Shown: piece by piece, positions 33,357 to 44,899 of the stretch
Numbering within the stretch: position 1 is the stretch's first letter
Layout: every line of letters begins with the position of its first letter
DNA from: Ferribacterium limneticum
GTDB lineage: Bacteria > Pseudomonadota > Gammaproteobacteria > Burkholderiales > Rhodocyclaceae
Assembly (NCBI RefSeq): GCF_020510585.1
Contig: NZ_CP075190.1
Coordinates: 3,222,001 to 3,286,000, forward strand
Reading direction: 5' to 3'
DNA length: 64,000 nt
Position numbers and translations under genes: made by a program
Notes under the pieces: generated by a model
Databases searched by the model: none
Seen by the model: the letters and a program-made list of their open reading frames with translations, nothing else
What the model was told of the DNA's origin: nothing

Positions 33357-34460
33357 TCACACCGCCGGACTTGCCTCAGCTTGGCGGGCCGGGAGCCAAA
33401 TGGTGAAAGTTGTGCCCTGCCCTGGCTGACTGGCAACATCGATCTTGCCGCCGTGTTTTTCGATGATGCCGTAGGAGACCGAAAGGCCGAGGCCGGTGCC
33501 CTTGCCGACCGGCTTGGTGGTGAAGAAGGGGTCGAAAATGCGGGCCACGATTTCGGGCGGGATACCGCTGCCGGTATCGCTGACAGAAAACCACACCTTG
33601 TCGTCGACGCAGCCGCTCTTCAGCGTAATCCTGCCCTTCTGATCGATAGCCTGGGCGGCATTGACCAGAAGGTTCATGAATACCTGGTTGATCTGCGATG
33701 GCCGGCATTCGACCAAGGGCAGCTTGCCGTAGTCGCGGACTACCTCGGCCTTGTATTTGATCTCGTTCGAGACGACGTTGAGGGTACTCTCCATGCCGGC
33801 ATGGAGATCGACCCATTCCATGCCGACCTCCCCGGTCCGCGAGAAATCGCGCAAATCCTGGACGATCCGGCGAACCCGGGTGGCGCCGTCGATCGATTCG
33901 GTAATGAGACAGCGGATGTCTTCGCGCAGGAAATCAAGGTCGGCCTTGCGTTTCAATTCCTCAAGGCTTTTCTTGACCTCCGGATCATTGGCGAGCAGCG
34001 GTTCGATCGTGGTCGACATATCCTCGATCAATTTGATCAATTGGTCGACATAGCCTTTGAGCGTGCCCAGATTGGAATTGACGAAGCCGATAGGGTTGTT
34101 GATTTCGTGGGCCACGCCGGCCGCGAGCTGGCCGATCGAGGCGAGTTTTTCCGACTGGTGCAACTGGTTGTGAGCTTCTTCCAGTTTCAGGATCAGGATG
34201 CGCTGCTCTTCCTTTTCACTTTGCAGGGCCTGGTTGACCCGCTCGTTCTCGCGCAGTGCCGCCTCCAGTTGCTGGGTCCGTTCACGGACCTGGTTTTCCA
34301 GGGCCACACCCGACTGGAAGGCGCTGAAATCCGAGACTCTCGCGCTCATGTCGCGCTCCGCCCGGTTCATCAGGGCGGTCACTATCTTGTTGAGGCGAAC
34401 AACCTCGCGCTGCAGCGCAGCTTCCTGCGGCAAGGCGTTGGCGGCGATCGGATCAGTCAT
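33357..34460 (-). CDS. Histidine kinase paired with FIST sensor
   Basis: 367 residues: a short N-terminal part, a coiled coil (about 60-120, [20 protein letters not shown]), HisKA-type dimerisation with [20 protein letters not shown] (phospho-His in AHEINNP), and an HATPase with [33 protein letters not shown]. There is no TM helix or sensor domain, so the signal must come from a partner, probably the FIST protein just upstream, whose stop overlaps this start by 8 bp. No response regulator is adjacent. Confidence 0.9.
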   Translation of the reverse strand: MTDPIAANALPQEAALQREVVRLNKIVTALMNRAERDMSARVSDFSAFQSGVALENQVRERTQQLEAALRENERVNQALQSEKEEQRILILKLEEAHNQLHQSEKLASIGQLAAGVAHEINNPIGFVNSNLGTLKGYVDQLIKLIEDMSTTIEPLLANDPEVKKSLEELKRKADLDFLREDIRCLITESIDGATRVRRIVQDLRDFSRTGEVGMEWVDLHAGMESTLNVVSNEIKYKAEVVRDYGKLPLVECRPSQINQVFMNLLVNAAQAIDQKGRITLKSGCVDDKVWFSVSDTGSGIPPEIVARIFDPFFTTKPVGKGTGLGLSVSYGIIEKHGGKIDVASQPGQGTTFTIWLPARQAEASPAV

Positions 34461-35604
34461 GTTTCCCCTCGGGAGCGGAGCCAATGGCAATACCGGTAAA
34501 GGTCTGGTTGACGTGGACGCCGCCAAATTGTTCGCCATAGGTGCTAAAGCCGACCGTATTGTTACGCTGGAACAAATCGCCGATTTTCCCCTTGAGCTGC
34601 TTCTGGGTAATTTCCAGATTACGCAGGATGCAATCGCAACCAAGCGTCAGCGCCGGCTGGCCGATTTCCTCGCGGAGATTGTCGAAAGTCTGCTCCAGGT
34701 TGGCATAGATATCGCCGCCTCGCGCCACGCGCAGGACCAGCCCTTCCTCGATGGCGCAATAAAAGGTCAGGGTGCCATCCGGGTTGGCTTTCTGGATAGC
34801 CCGGACGTAATCGGTACCATCAAGAACGACCACCACCGGGGTAGCAGCAAAGTGATCCGGGGTGAGACTTTCGACCGTCACGCCAAGCACCCGCGCATAT
34901 TCCTCGGCCGCCGGCAGGCCATTGATTTCCTTGACGATGCGCCGAGCGGCATCGGCCTCGGTGACCACCAGCCGTTCGTTTTCGCTGGTGAAATGCTGGG
35001 TCTTGAAAATGCGGATCGGAAGAGGCGTGCTGACCAACAGCAAAACGGCGCTGTTGTCACGGAAGGCACCGTCGTGGAAGACCTTGGTGTTGGCAAACTT
35101 AAGATCATCGCCCGCCGAGCCGCCACACAGGTGAATGCTCCCCAGCGCCGCTTGCAGGGCACGCACAACGGGTTCTTCGCGAACGGACAGGCCATCAATC
35201 AGGAGCAGCGCAAAGGCTCTGTTCCCCTTCGAAACGTGCTTGTCCAGTTGCTGCAGTAGTCCTTGCACAAACACCTGACCCTGCGCGATTTCGAAATTTT
35301 TCAGATCGGGAAGACAACCGGCAGCGACCGTACCGGCGGCTGAGGCGAAACTGACACCGGAAAGGCTCTGGGCACGGTAACCGGCAGAGCCGATTTCGCC
35401 GGCCGTAGTGCAACCAATCAGGGGCACGCTGCCAAACAGCTGGTTCAGTTCGTCGGCCAGAGCCTCGAGATCATAGTCGCTGGAGCAGAAAAAAATGACC
35501 ATGGACATGTCGGGCTGCTCGACCCCGGCATGAAATTCCCGTGCCGCCTGCCGCGCATCAGTGGCGCAGGAATGGGTGATACGAAAGGGAGAATCGGTAG
35601 CCAT
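34453..35604 (-). CDS. FIST-domain sensor protein (NosP-like)
   Basis: 383 residues: FIST_N (about 35-215, MSMVIFFCSSDYDLEALADE, LIGCTTAGEIGS) and FIST_C (about 225-360, EEYARVLGV, NLEQTFDNLREEIG, GCDCILRNLE). FIST proteins cotranscribed with a soluble histidine kinase include NosP, a haem protein that senses nitric oxide and controls the kinase. Family membership and pairing are seen; haem and NO binding are inference, supported by the nor genes elsewhere in the window. Confidence 0.85.
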   Translation of the reverse strand: MATDSPFRITHSCATDARQAAREFHAGVEQPDMSMVIFFCSSDYDLEALADELNQLFGSVPLIGCTTAGEIGSAGYRAQSLSGVSFASAAGTVAAGCLPDLKNFEIAQGQVFVQGLLQQLDKHVSKGNRAFALLLIDGLSVREEPVVRALQAALGSIHLCGGSAGDDLKFANTKVFHDGAFRDNSAVLLLVSTPLPIRIFKTQHFTSENERLVVTEADAARRIVKEINGLPAAEEYARVLGVTVESLTPDHFAATPVVVVLDGTDYVRAIQKANPDGTLTFYCAIEEGLVLRVARGGDIYANLEQTFDNLREEIGQPALTLGCDCILRNLEITQKQLKGKIGDLFQRNNTVGFSTYGEQFGGVHVNQTFTGIAIGSAPEGKHD

Positions 35605-35831
35605 GTTGTCTCCATGCTCCTCATGTTTTTATTTGCCACTGCAGGTAGTGCAGCCACTCCGATTATCCGGACTGAGGCAAAGCTGTCCACTCATCATCGA
35701 TTTTTAGCAAAAATAACCAGAAACAGCAAAATCAGTGTTTCATGAGATCGATTCAACTCGACGCCTCCAGCCGACCCTGACCTGGAGGCTCCGGAGATCG
35801 ACCGGCACCGGGCATGCTAGCATTCGCCGCC

Positions 35832-36776
35832 ATGAACTCACCCCGTCTGCCTCCTGCCATCCTGATCATGGGTCCGACCGCGTCGGGCAAGACGGCGGTT
35901 GCCATGGCGCTGGCCGACCGATTTCCGGTCGAGTTGATCAGCGTCGATTCGGCCCAGGTTTTCCGCGACATGGATATCGGCACCGCCAAGCCGGACCGCG
36001 CCACGCTGGCTCGCTATCCGCACCGTCTGATCGATATCATCTCGCCGGAGGAAAGCTACTCCGCCGCCCGTTTTCGCGCCGATGCCCTTGTAGCAATGGA
36101 CGAAATCACCAAGGCCAGCAAGGTGCCCGTGCTGGTCGGTGGCACGATGCTTTATTTCCGTGCCCTGCTCCACGGTCTGGCCGATCTGCCGCAGGCCGAC
36201 GCTGCCCTGCGCGCCAAAATCGACGCCGAAGCCGCGGCTGAAGGGTGGCCGGCGATGCACGCCAAACTGGCGCTTTTGGACCCAACAACGGCCGCCCGCC
36301 TGCACACTACCGACAGCCAGCGCCTGCAACGCGCCTTGGAAATCTGCCGGCTGACCGGCCGGCCGATGTCAGAATTGCTGGCCGAGAGCGAAAAACAGAA
36401 GCCGCCTTACGATTTGCTCTCCATCGGCCTGCTGCCTTCCGATCGTGCCGTCCTGCACGATCGCATCGCCCGCCGTTTCGACGAAATGCTGCTGGCCGGC
36501 CTCGACGACGAAGTGCGCCTGCTCCGCCAAAAATACGATCTGAGCCTCAATCTGCCCTCGATGCGCTGCGTCGGCTACCGGCAGACCTGGGAAGCGCAGG
36601 ACGGCACAATCCCGCGCCAGGAACTGCGTGATCGCGGCATCTTCGCGACGCGCCAGCTGGCCAAGCGCCAGATCACCTGGCTGACCAACTCGTTCGAAGC
36701 CGAGACTTTTGATTGCCTGAACCCGATGCTGACCGAGCAGGTGGCCGAGCACACCGCACGCTTCCTGGCGACCTGA
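35832..36776 (+). CDS. miaA: tRNA dimethylallyltransferase
   Basis: 314 residues: P-loop MGPTASGKTAVAMALADRF, ISVDSAQVFRDMDIGTAKP, RYPHRLIDI, VLVGGTMLYFRALLHGLADLP, MRCVGYRQTW and FATRQLAKRQITWL. It adds dimethylallyl to A37 of tRNAs reading UNN codons. ATG 35832 is preferred to 35814. Stands alone; hfq does not follow. Confidence 0.95.
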   Translation: MNSPRLPPAILIMGPTASGKTAVAMALADRFPVELISVDSAQVFRDMDIGTAKPDRATLARYPHRLIDIISPEESYSAARFRADALVAMDEITKASKVPVLVGGTMLYFRALLHGLADLPQADAALRAKIDAEAAAEGWPAMHAKLALLDPTTAARLHTTDSQRLQRALEICRLTGRPMSELLAESEKQKPPYDLLSIGLLPSDRAVLHDRIARRFDEMLLAGLDDEVRLLRQKYDLSLNLPSMRCVGYRQTWEAQDGTIPRQELRDRGIFATRQLAKRQITWLTNSFEAETFDCLNPMLTEQVAEHTARFLAT

Positions 36777-36787
36777 ACGGAGGACTG

Positions 36788-36823
36788 CTACGGTCAACCG
36801 GGAAAAACGCCAAAAAACGAAAT
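36788..36823 (+). repeat. Dispersed two-part motif, copy 9 (intergenic)
   Basis: CTACGGTCAACCGGGAAAA then ACGCCAAAAAACGAAA, 12 bp after the miaA stop. Confidence 0.85.
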
Positions 36824-36851
36824 ATCCAGTCGACCGGGCAAGGCCGGCCGA

Positions 36852-39800
36852 TCAGGCCTCGGTCGGCGCCTTGCGGGCGGCGAGCAGCGAATACACGGTG
36901 GGCACGACGAATAGGGTAAAGAAAGTGCCGAGCAACAAACCGCCGACGATGACCCAGCCGATCTGTTGCCGTGACTCGGCCCCCGCCCCAGCGCTGAAGG
37001 CCAGAGGGACGGCGCCGAGGACCATGGCGCCGGTCGTCATGAGAATCGGCCGCAGGCGCAGATAGGCCGATTCGATGACCGCCTCTTTCAACGCCATGCC
37101 CTTTTCCTGCAACTGATTGGCGAATTCGACGATCAGGATGCCATGCTTGGTAATCAGCCCGACCAGCGTGACCAGGCCGATCTGGCTGTAGACGTTGAGC
37201 GTGCCGCCACTGAGCCAGAGGGCGAGCAAGGCGCCGGCCATCGACAGCGGCACCGTCAGCATGATGATGAAGGGGTCGCGGAAGCTTTCGAACTGGGCGG
37301 CCAGCACGAGGTAAATGAAGGCCAGCGCCAGGCCGAAGGTAAAGAGCAGCGACGACGATGATTGGCGGAATTCACGCGACTGGCCGTTGTAATCGGCGGC
37401 ATAACCCGGCTTGAGAACCCGGTCGGCAACGCCATCCATATAATCCAGCGCCTCGCCCAGCGTGTAACCCGGGGCCAGGTTGGCGGTAATCGTCACGGCG
37501 CGGCGCTGGCCGAAGTGGTTGAGTTCGCGCGGGCTGATCGTCTCCCGGACATCGACCAGGTTTTCCAGCGAAATCATGCTGCCATCGCGACCACGTACAT
37601 AAATATCGCGGATGTCCTCCGGATTGCGCCGCTCGACTTCGGCAACCTGGACGATCACGTCGTACTGCTCGCCATCGCGCTTGAAGCGCGTGACCTGCCG
37701 GCCGCCGAGGAAGGTTTCCAGCGTCCGGCCGATGGTTTCGACTGGCACGCCCATGTCGGCCGCCTTGTCCCGCTTGACGTCCACCGACAGCTCCGGCTTG
37801 TTGAGCTTGAGGTCGGTATCGACGTTGGTCAGCGATGGATTCTTCGCCACTTCGGCGAGGATCTCACCGGTCACCTTCTGCAATTCCTCGTAGGGCGCAG
37901 CGGTCACGACGACGAAATTGACCGGCCGTTCACGCGGGCTCTGGCCGAGCGATGGCGGGGTAACCGGGAAGGCCATGACACCGGGAATAGCGGCAAATTT
38001 GGGGAACAACTCCTTGGCGATTTCCGGCGAACGACGAGTGCGATCATTCCAGTCGGTCAGGCCGAGAATGGAAATCCCCTGGCTGACCGTCGGATTGCCG
38101 GCCACGACGAAATAGCGCTCTGCGTCCTTGGTCTGGCTGTATATACCTTCGATCTGGCGGGCGTATTTTTCGGTGTAATCGAGCGTTGCCCCCTCCGGGC
38201 CGAGGAACATGCCGAAAATGATGCCACGGTCCTCGACCGGCGCCAGTTCGGACTTCAGCGCCTTGAGCAGAAAGCCGCAGGAGGCGGCGACGATGACGAA
38301 ACCAACGAGCACGATCCAGCGGTGGTTCAGCGATGCGGTCAACACCCGTTTATAGCCAGAATTCAACCAGTTCAAAAAGCCTTCAACCATCAGGAAGGCC
38401 TTGCCGTGTTTCTCTTCATGCTTGAGCAGCACCGAGCACATCATCGGCGACAGGGTCAGCGCGACGAAACCGGAGACGAGCACGGCGCCGGCCAGGGTCA
38501 GGGCGAATTCGATGAATAGTTTGCCGGTGCGCCCGGTCATGAAGGCGACGGGGGCATAAACCGCGGCCAGCGTCAGGGTCATGGCGACCACCGCGAAGCC
38601 GATTTCCTTCGAGCCCTGCAAGGCTGCCTGCAGGCGCGGCATACCCTCCTCGATGTGACGGAAGATGTTCTCCAGCATGACGATGGCGTCGTCGACGACG
38701 AGGCCGATGGCCAGGACCAGTGCGAGCAGGGTCAGCGTATTGATCGTGAAACCGAGCGCAAACATGATGCCGAAAGCACCGATCAGCGACACCGGGATGG
38801 TAACCAGCGGAATCAGCGTCGCCCGAACATTGCGCAGGAAGAAGAAAATGATCGCCAGCACCAGCAGGATGGCCTCGCCGATGGTCTTGAAGACCGATTC
38901 GATCGAGCGGTCGATGAATACCGACGAATCGTAGGACAGATTGGCGCTCATGCCTTCCGGCAGTTCGCTGGTGATTTTCGGCAGATCGGCGCGCAGCGCT
39001 TTCGACAGTTCGAGCGGATTGGCCGTCGCCTGCTTGATGACGCCGAGCGCCACGGCCGAACGCCCCTTGAAACGGACGGAGCTACGCTCCGATGCGGCGC
39101 CGATCTCGACCCGGCCGAGATCGTTGATACGGATCGGATAGCCGTTCACCGTCTTGACGATGACCGCCCCGAATTCCTCGGTCGTCTTGAGGTCGGTATT
39201 GGCCACCACGGAAAATTCGCGTTCGCGGCTTTCGATACGACCGGCCGGCACCTCGACGTTCTGCTTGCGCAAGGCATCCTCGACATCGGCCGGCGTCAGC
39301 TGGTAAGCCGCCAGCCGCTGCTTGTCGAGCCAGATGCGCATGGCAAACTTGCGGTCGCCGAAAACCCGCACGTCGGCCGCGCCGGGCAAGGTCTGCAAGC
39401 GTGGCTTGACGATGCGCGTGGCGACGTCGGTCACTTCCAGCGCCGAATGTTTGTCGGAAGAAAAAGCGATCCAGATCACCGGATTGGCGTCGGCCTCAAC
39501 CTTGGCGATGACCGGTTCATCGACCTCATCCGGCAACCTGTTGCGAACGCGGGACACCCGGTCACGAACATCGGAAGCGGCCGAATCGGGCGCCCGCTCG
39601 AGCTTGAAACGCACCGAAATCTGGCTGCTTTCAGCCCGCGAAATGGAAGTGATCACTTCCACACCTTCGATCCCGGCCAGCGAATCCTCAAGCGGCTTGG
39701 TCACCTGCGACTCGATAATTTCGGCCGAGGCGCCGCGATAGGTCGTATTGACCGTGACCACCGGCTCATCGATTTTCGGATACTCGCGTACCGGCAGCCG

Positions 39801-39890
39801 GGTGTAGGAAACGATGCCGAGCAGCATGATGACCAGCGACAGCACGGTCGCGAAGACCGGCCGCTTGATGCAGATCTCGGAAACTTTCAT
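36852..39890 (-). CDS. RND efflux transporter, hydrophobe/amphiphile (HAE1) type
   Basis: 1012 residues with 12 TM helices and two large periplasmic loops. MKVSEICIKRPVFATVLSLV is the typical start, LALVLAIGLVVDDAIVMLEN contains the paired Asp of TM4 for proton relay, and TLVGLITKHGILIVEFANQL is in TM11. It exports drugs or other amphiphiles with the fusion protein encoded upstream (4-bp overlap). No outer-membrane factor gene is adjacent, so a TolC elsewhere would be needed. Confidence 0.93.
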   Translation of the reverse strand: MKVSEICIKRPVFATVLSLVIMLLGIVSYTRLPVREYPKIDEPVVTVNTTYRGASAEIIESQVTKPLEDSLAGIEGVEVITSISRAESSQISVRFKLERAPDSAASDVRDRVSRVRNRLPDEVDEPVIAKVEADANPVIWIAFSSDKHSALEVTDVATRIVKPRLQTLPGAADVRVFGDRKFAMRIWLDKQRLAAYQLTPADVEDALRKQNVEVPAGRIESREREFSVVANTDLKTTEEFGAVIVKTVNGYPIRINDLGRVEIGAASERSSVRFKGRSAVALGVIKQATANPLELSKALRADLPKITSELPEGMSANLSYDSSVFIDRSIESVFKTIGEAILLVLAIIFFFLRNVRATLIPLVTIPVSLIGAFGIMFALGFTINTLTLLALVLAIGLVVDDAIVMLENIFRHIEEGMPRLQAALQGSKEIGFAVVAMTLTLAAVYAPVAFMTGRTGKLFIEFALTLAGAVLVSGFVALTLSPMMCSVLLKHEEKHGKAFLMVEGFLNWLNSGYKRVLTASLNHRWIVLVGFVIVAASCGFLLKALKSELAPVEDRGIIFGMFLGPEGATLDYTEKYARQIEGIYSQTKDAERYFVVAGNPTVSQGISILGLTDWNDRTRRSPEIAKELFPKFAAIPGVMAFPVTPPSLGQSPRERPVNFVVVTAAPYEELQKVTGEILAEVAKNPSLTNVDTDLKLNKPELSVDVKRDKAADMGVPVETIGRTLETFLGGRQVTRFKRDGEQYDVIVQVAEVERRNPEDIRDIYVRGRDGSMISLENLVDVRETISPRELNHFGQRRAVTITANLAPGYTLGEALDYMDGVADRVLKPGYAADYNGQSREFRQSSSSLLFTFGLALAFIYLVLAAQFESFRDPFIIMLTVPLSMAGALLALWLSGGTLNVYSQIGLVTLVGLITKHGILIVEFANQLQEKGMALKEAVIESAYLRLRPILMTTGAMVLGAVPLAFSAGAGAESRQQIGWVIVGGLLLGTFFTLFVVPTVYSLLAARKAPTEA

Positions 39891-41026
39891 TTGCTGGCTG
39901 CCGTCCCGGCCACAGAAGCCTGCGGCGCCCCCTCACCGACCGGACGCACCGCGGCGCCTTCGCGCAGTTTCAACTGGCCGGCCGTGACGACTAGGTCGCC
40001 GGCAGCCAGTCCTTCCACGACTTCAACCTGCGCCGTCCGCCGAACCCCGAGCTTGACCTTGACCAGGCTGGCCTTGTCGTCGACAACCTTGAAAACCGCC
40101 GGCTGACCGCCCGGCACGATGGCTTGCTCGGGCACCATGAGCACGGCCTTGCGCTCGCCGAAAAGCAGTCGGACGCGAACGAACATGCCGGGTCGCAGCT
40201 TGCCCTTGGCGTTGTCGAGCCGGGCGCGGGCGGAAATCGAGCGGCCGTTCTGGTCGACCAGTGGGTCGATGGCGTCGAGCACGGCCTTGAAGCGCTCGCT
40301 GGGCAGAGCATCGGTCACCACCTCGACGCTCTGGCCCTTGCTGATGCGGCCGAGATAGGTTTCCGGCAGCTTGAAATCGACGCGCAAGGTGGCGACATCC
40401 TCGATATTGATCAGGTCCTGGCCGTCCTTGAGGTAATCGCCGACGCTGACGTTGCGCAGGCCGACCATGCCGGTGAATGGCGCCTTGATACGCATCCTGG
40501 CGGACTTCGCCTCGGCCAGCTGGACAGCTGCCTCCTGGACCTTGAGTGTGGCCGCCGAGCTGTCGAGGGCCTGCTGACTGAGGAATTTCTTGCCGACCAG
40601 CTCGACATTACGCTCATAGCTGCTTTTGGCCAGCGCCAGATTGGCCCGGGCCTGTAGCAACTCTGCATCCTGGATCGCGGCATCGAAAACAACCAGCACC
40701 GTTCCCTTGGCGACGATGGCGCCATCCTTGAAACCAATGGAGGCCACGCGCCCGGCTATTTCGGGGCGCAGCACGACGGATTCGTTCGATTTCAGAGTGC
40801 CGACAGCTGCCACGTCATCGGCAAAATCGCTGGCCACCACTCGCGCCACTTCAACCGCCGTCGGAGGGCTGGCCGGTGCTGCACCACCGCCCGGCTTGCC
40901 CTGCGCTCCGGTCGGCACCGCTGGCCCGGCGGCCGGCGCCCGATTGGCGGTATAGGCGTAGTAGCCCAGGCCAGCCAGGCCGGCAAGCGCAATGGCGATG
41001 ATTCCGAAACGGGTATTTTTGTTCAT
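39887..41026 (-). CDS. Periplasmic membrane-fusion subunit of RND efflux pump
   Basis: 379 residues: one N-terminal helix, a low-complexity Ala/Pro/Gly linker, then biotinyl-lipoyl, hairpin and beta-barrel parts (VVLRPEIAGRVASIGFKDG, ARANLALAKSSYERNVELVG, RIKAPFTGMVGLRNVSVGDY). It links the RND pump to an outer-membrane channel. The start could be ATG 41026 or 41038, and neither has a strong ribosome site. Confidence 0.92.
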   Translation of the reverse strand: MNKNTRFGIIAIALAGLAGLGYYAYTANRAPAAGPAVPTGAQGKPGGGAAPASPPTAVEVARVVASDFADDVAAVGTLKSNESVVLRPEIAGRVASIGFKDGAIVAKGTVLVVFDAAIQDAELLQARANLALAKSSYERNVELVGKKFLSQQALDSSAATLKVQEAAVQLAEAKSARMRIKAPFTGMVGLRNVSVGDYLKDGQDLINIEDVATLRVDFKLPETYLGRISKGQSVEVVTDALPSERFKAVLDAIDPLVDQNGRSISARARLDNAKGKLRPGMFVRVRLLFGERKAVLMVPEQAIVPGGQPAVFKVVDDKASLVKVKLGVRRTAQVEVVEGLAAGDLVVTAGQLKLREGAAVRPVGEGAPQASVAGTAASK

Positions 41027-41108
41027 GGCATTCGGCAAATGTTCGAACTGACCGGGCAGTCAGCAATAGCCTGAATTGTAACGAACCGGTTGAAATCGCA
41101 GAAAAAAA

Positions 41109-41765
41109 TCAGCCGCCGATGCCGGGCAGGAATTCGGGCAATTTTGGCGGTTGACCGCAAGAGGCACATTCCGCTTCACCTTCCGGCTCGAAAGCCGCCT
41201 GGCAAGAGCCGGCACCTCCATCCTGCCAACCCTTCTTCAAGGGCACCACGCTGACGAAGACGACGCCAGCCCGAACCATATTGAGGTATTCGGCAACACT
41301 CCGCGACACGTCGATGATGCGTTTGCGGTGTTTGGGATGCATGCGGTCATTGACCTTGACGATGGCGCAACGGTCGTTGTCCACTCGGCGAACCGCGAGC
41401 ATGGTGCCGAGCGGAAAGCGATTGCTGGCGGCGGTAAATTGCTGGACGTCGAAACGTTCACCGCTGGAAGTCTTGCGCCCCTGAAAGCCCGAGCCATAAA
41501 AACTGGCGTGACCGCGCAGGCCGGGGACGCCATCCTCAAGCAGATCGGCCGCCCCGAATGCGGGGGCCAACTCGGTTTGGCGCGGAGAATGCCGCACCGG
41601 TTTCTTGGCATGTCTGGTTGCCGCCGCTTTATGCACCACTTTATGCGACGGCTTCTTGCTCGCCGCCCAGACGGTCGACGAAACATTGACCAAAAACAGG
41701 CCGCAGACGAACATCGCCGCGACCCGCCACAGCCATTTACACGACAATAGTCTGCGCTTCGTCAC
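41109..41765 (-). CDS. rlpA: RlpA-like double-psi beta-barrel protein
   Basis: 218 residues from GTG 41765: an Arg-rich signal sequence ([20 protein letters not shown]), a Lys/His linker, and the RlpA domain [52 protein letters not shown] and ..VAEYLNM. RlpA proteins cleave denuded septal glycan. The SPOR domain found in some homologues is absent. The C-terminus is Cys/Pro-rich and partly encoded by a diverged motif copy. The start overlaps the purM end by 29 bp; an ATG at 41714 is the alternative. Confidence 0.82.
   Translation of the reverse strand: MTKRRLLSCKWLWRVAAMFVCGLFLVNVSSTVWAASKKPSHKVVHKAAATRHAKKPVRHSPRQTELAPAFGAADLLEDGVPGLRGHASFYGSGFQGRKTSSGERFDVQQFTAASNRFPLGTMLAVRRVDNDRCAIVKVNDRMHPKHRKRIIDVSRSVAEYLNMVRAGVVFVSVVPLKKGWQDGGAGSCQAAFEPEGEAECASCGQPPKLPEFLPGIGG
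41131..41160 (-). repeat. Dispersed two-part motif, copy 10 (end of rlpA-like gene, diverged)
   Basis: GGCAATTTTGGCGGTTGACCG on the plus strand is one base away from the usual core. It encodes GQPPKLPEF near the C-terminus. Confidence 0.45.
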
Positions 41766-42777
41766 CCGAGCGCGCCCGGATTTGGCCGATGCAATAAACC
41801 GCCTCGCCCTGCGCCTTGAGTTCGGCCATCGCGGCGTCGGCATCAGCCGCGGCAACAACAATGACCAGACCGATACCGCAATTGAAGACGCGATGCATTT
41901 CGTTCTCGGCCACATTGCCTTCGGCCTGCATCCAGTCGAACAGCTTGGGACGCGGCCAGGCGGCCTTTTTCAGCTCGGCGACGACATTTTCCGGCAGCAC
42001 GCGCGGCACGTTTTCGAGCAGGCCGCCGCCGGTGATGTGCGCCATGCCCTTGATCGCGACCTTTTCCATCGTGGCCAGCACTTGCTTGACGTAGATGCGG
42101 GTCGGCGCCATGACGACGTCGGCCAGGGTGCGCTCGCCATCAAACTTGGCATTCATGTCCGGGTTGGAACGTTCGATAATCTTGCGGACCAGCGAGTAAC
42201 CGTTGGAGTGGGCTCCAGAGGAAGCCAGGCCAAGCACCACGTCGCCAGCAGCGATCGACTTGCCGTCGATAGCCTTGGATTTTTCAACGACGCCAACCGC
42301 GAAACCGGCCAGATCGTATTCGCCAGCCGGATACATGCCCGGCATTTCAGCGGTTTCGCCGCCGATCAGCGCGCAGCCGGCCAGTTCGCAGCCCTTGGCG
42401 ATGCCGCCAACGACGGAGGCGGCGGTATCGACATCAAGCTTGCCGCAGGCAAAGTAATCGAGGAAAAACAGCGACTCGGCGCCGAGGACCAGAATGTCAT
42501 TGACGCTCATGGCGACCAGATCCTGGCCCACCGTGTCGTGGCGGTTCAGGTCGAAAGCCAGGCGCAGCTTGGTGCCGACGCCGTCGGTCCCGGACACCAG
42601 AACCGGTTCCTTGTAGCGCTTCGGCACTTCGAACAGCGCGCCGAAGCCGCCGATGCCACCGAGCACGCCTTCGCGCAGGGTCTTGCGGGCAAGCGGCTTG
42701 ATACGTTCGACGAGGGCATCGCCCGCATCGATATCGACGCCGGCATCACGGTAGGAGAGGGAAGTGTTCTGGGTCAT
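41737..42777 (-). CDS. purM: Phosphoribosylformylglycinamidine cyclo-ligase
   Basis: 346 residues. [18 protein letters not shown] start, [49 protein letters not shown] and [15 protein letters not shown] are PurM signatures. It makes AIR from FGAM with ATP. ATG 42777 is preferred to an in-frame TTG at 42783. Separate from purN, which lies 28 kb away in a different operon. Confidence 0.95.
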   Translation of the reverse strand: MTQNTSLSYRDAGVDIDAGDALVERIKPLARKTLREGVLGGIGGFGALFEVPKRYKEPVLVSGTDGVGTKLRLAFDLNRHDTVGQDLVAMSVNDILVLGAESLFFLDYFACGKLDVDTAASVVGGIAKGCELAGCALIGGETAEMPGMYPAGEYDLAGFAVGVVEKSKAIDGKSIAAGDVVLGLASSGAHSNGYSLVRKIIERSNPDMNAKFDGERTLADVVMAPTRIYVKQVLATMEKVAIKGMAHITGGGLLENVPRVLPENVVAELKKAAWPRPKLFDWMQAEGNVAENEMHRVFNCGIGLVIVVAAADADAAMAELKAQGEAVYCIGQIRARSGDEAQTIVV

Positions 42778-42904
42778 GGTCAATTAGGCGCCAAGGGGCA
42801 GCAAACGCTGCTGGAAAAAACGGCGATTTTACCCGAAACCGCCAAGCTCCCCTAACCGCCCGGCCAGCCTCGCCATTCCGGCCATCTGGCACAAAAAGTC
42901 CATT

Positions 42905-42940
42905 CCCACGGTCAACCGGAAAAAACAGCCAAATTTCAAA
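42905..42940 (+). repeat. Dispersed two-part motif, copy 11 (intergenic)
   Basis: CCCACGGTCAACCGGAAAA then AACAGCCAAATTTCAAA, in the divergent purM-tyrS region. Confidence 0.88.
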
Positions 42941-43048
42941 TCGCGCGCCTGACCCGAAAAGACCGCCGGACGCTCTGCTAAAATCACGGGTTCGAATTTC
43001 CGGCGCCGGCCGATTGCTCATCGGCGCCCGTCCCGTGGAGAAAGCTCA

Positions 43049-44323
<1,275 letters not shown>

Positions 44324-44451
44324 GCGGTTTTTGTACGCGTGCTGGACCAAAGTGTTACAGCGCGTAAATGCACTAAACGTGAAGCATTTCCGGACGTTAA
44401 TGAACTTACCGGGTAGATTTTCCGGTAGAGAGTTACCGAAGGAGATGCGCC

Positions 44452-44763
44452 ATGACCTATTTAAGCCCCAGCCAAATCAGGTCGCTTGCCGAAACCTCAG
44501 CGACAGCGGCCAACTACCTTGACGCCTGCGACAACGGCGCAAAATTCGTTCGACTGGACCCGGCTTATTACCAGGCATGTGCTCGCCTGCTGACGAGCAT
44601 CTTTACCGTGATCGATGCCGTGGACACATTCCCGGACCTGCTCAGCCAGTCACCATCAGCCCGCAGCACCGCAGAGTCGCTCGAAATGGAACACCATCTC
44701 AGGATCAGCCGAACCGGCTACTACCCGCGGCTGGCGGCCATCCTGGCACGCGCTTCGGTATAA
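44452..44763 (+). CDS. Small hypothetical protein
   Basis: 103 residues, helical and soluble, with a good ribosome site GAAGGAGAT 5-12 bp before ATG 44452. Regular codon bias and that site support it. No domain recognised. The upstream 128 bp after tyrS are AT-richer and may hold its promoter. Confidence 0.68.
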   Translation: MTYLSPSQIRSLAETSATAANYLDACDNGAKFVRLDPAYYQACARLLTSIFTVIDAVDTFPDLLSQSPSARSTAESLEMEHHLRISRTGYYPRLAAILARASV

Positions 44764-44899
44764 AACCCGGGCTCGCTTCCGGACAGGAAAGCCTGGACGG
44801 GCCAGAAAAACGCCATCGGGAACTGCGGCACCGGTCTAAATGGGTGCCGTAGTCGGGAGCAATGCTAGAATTTCGCCCCCGTCCCCTTTCCCTATCCCG

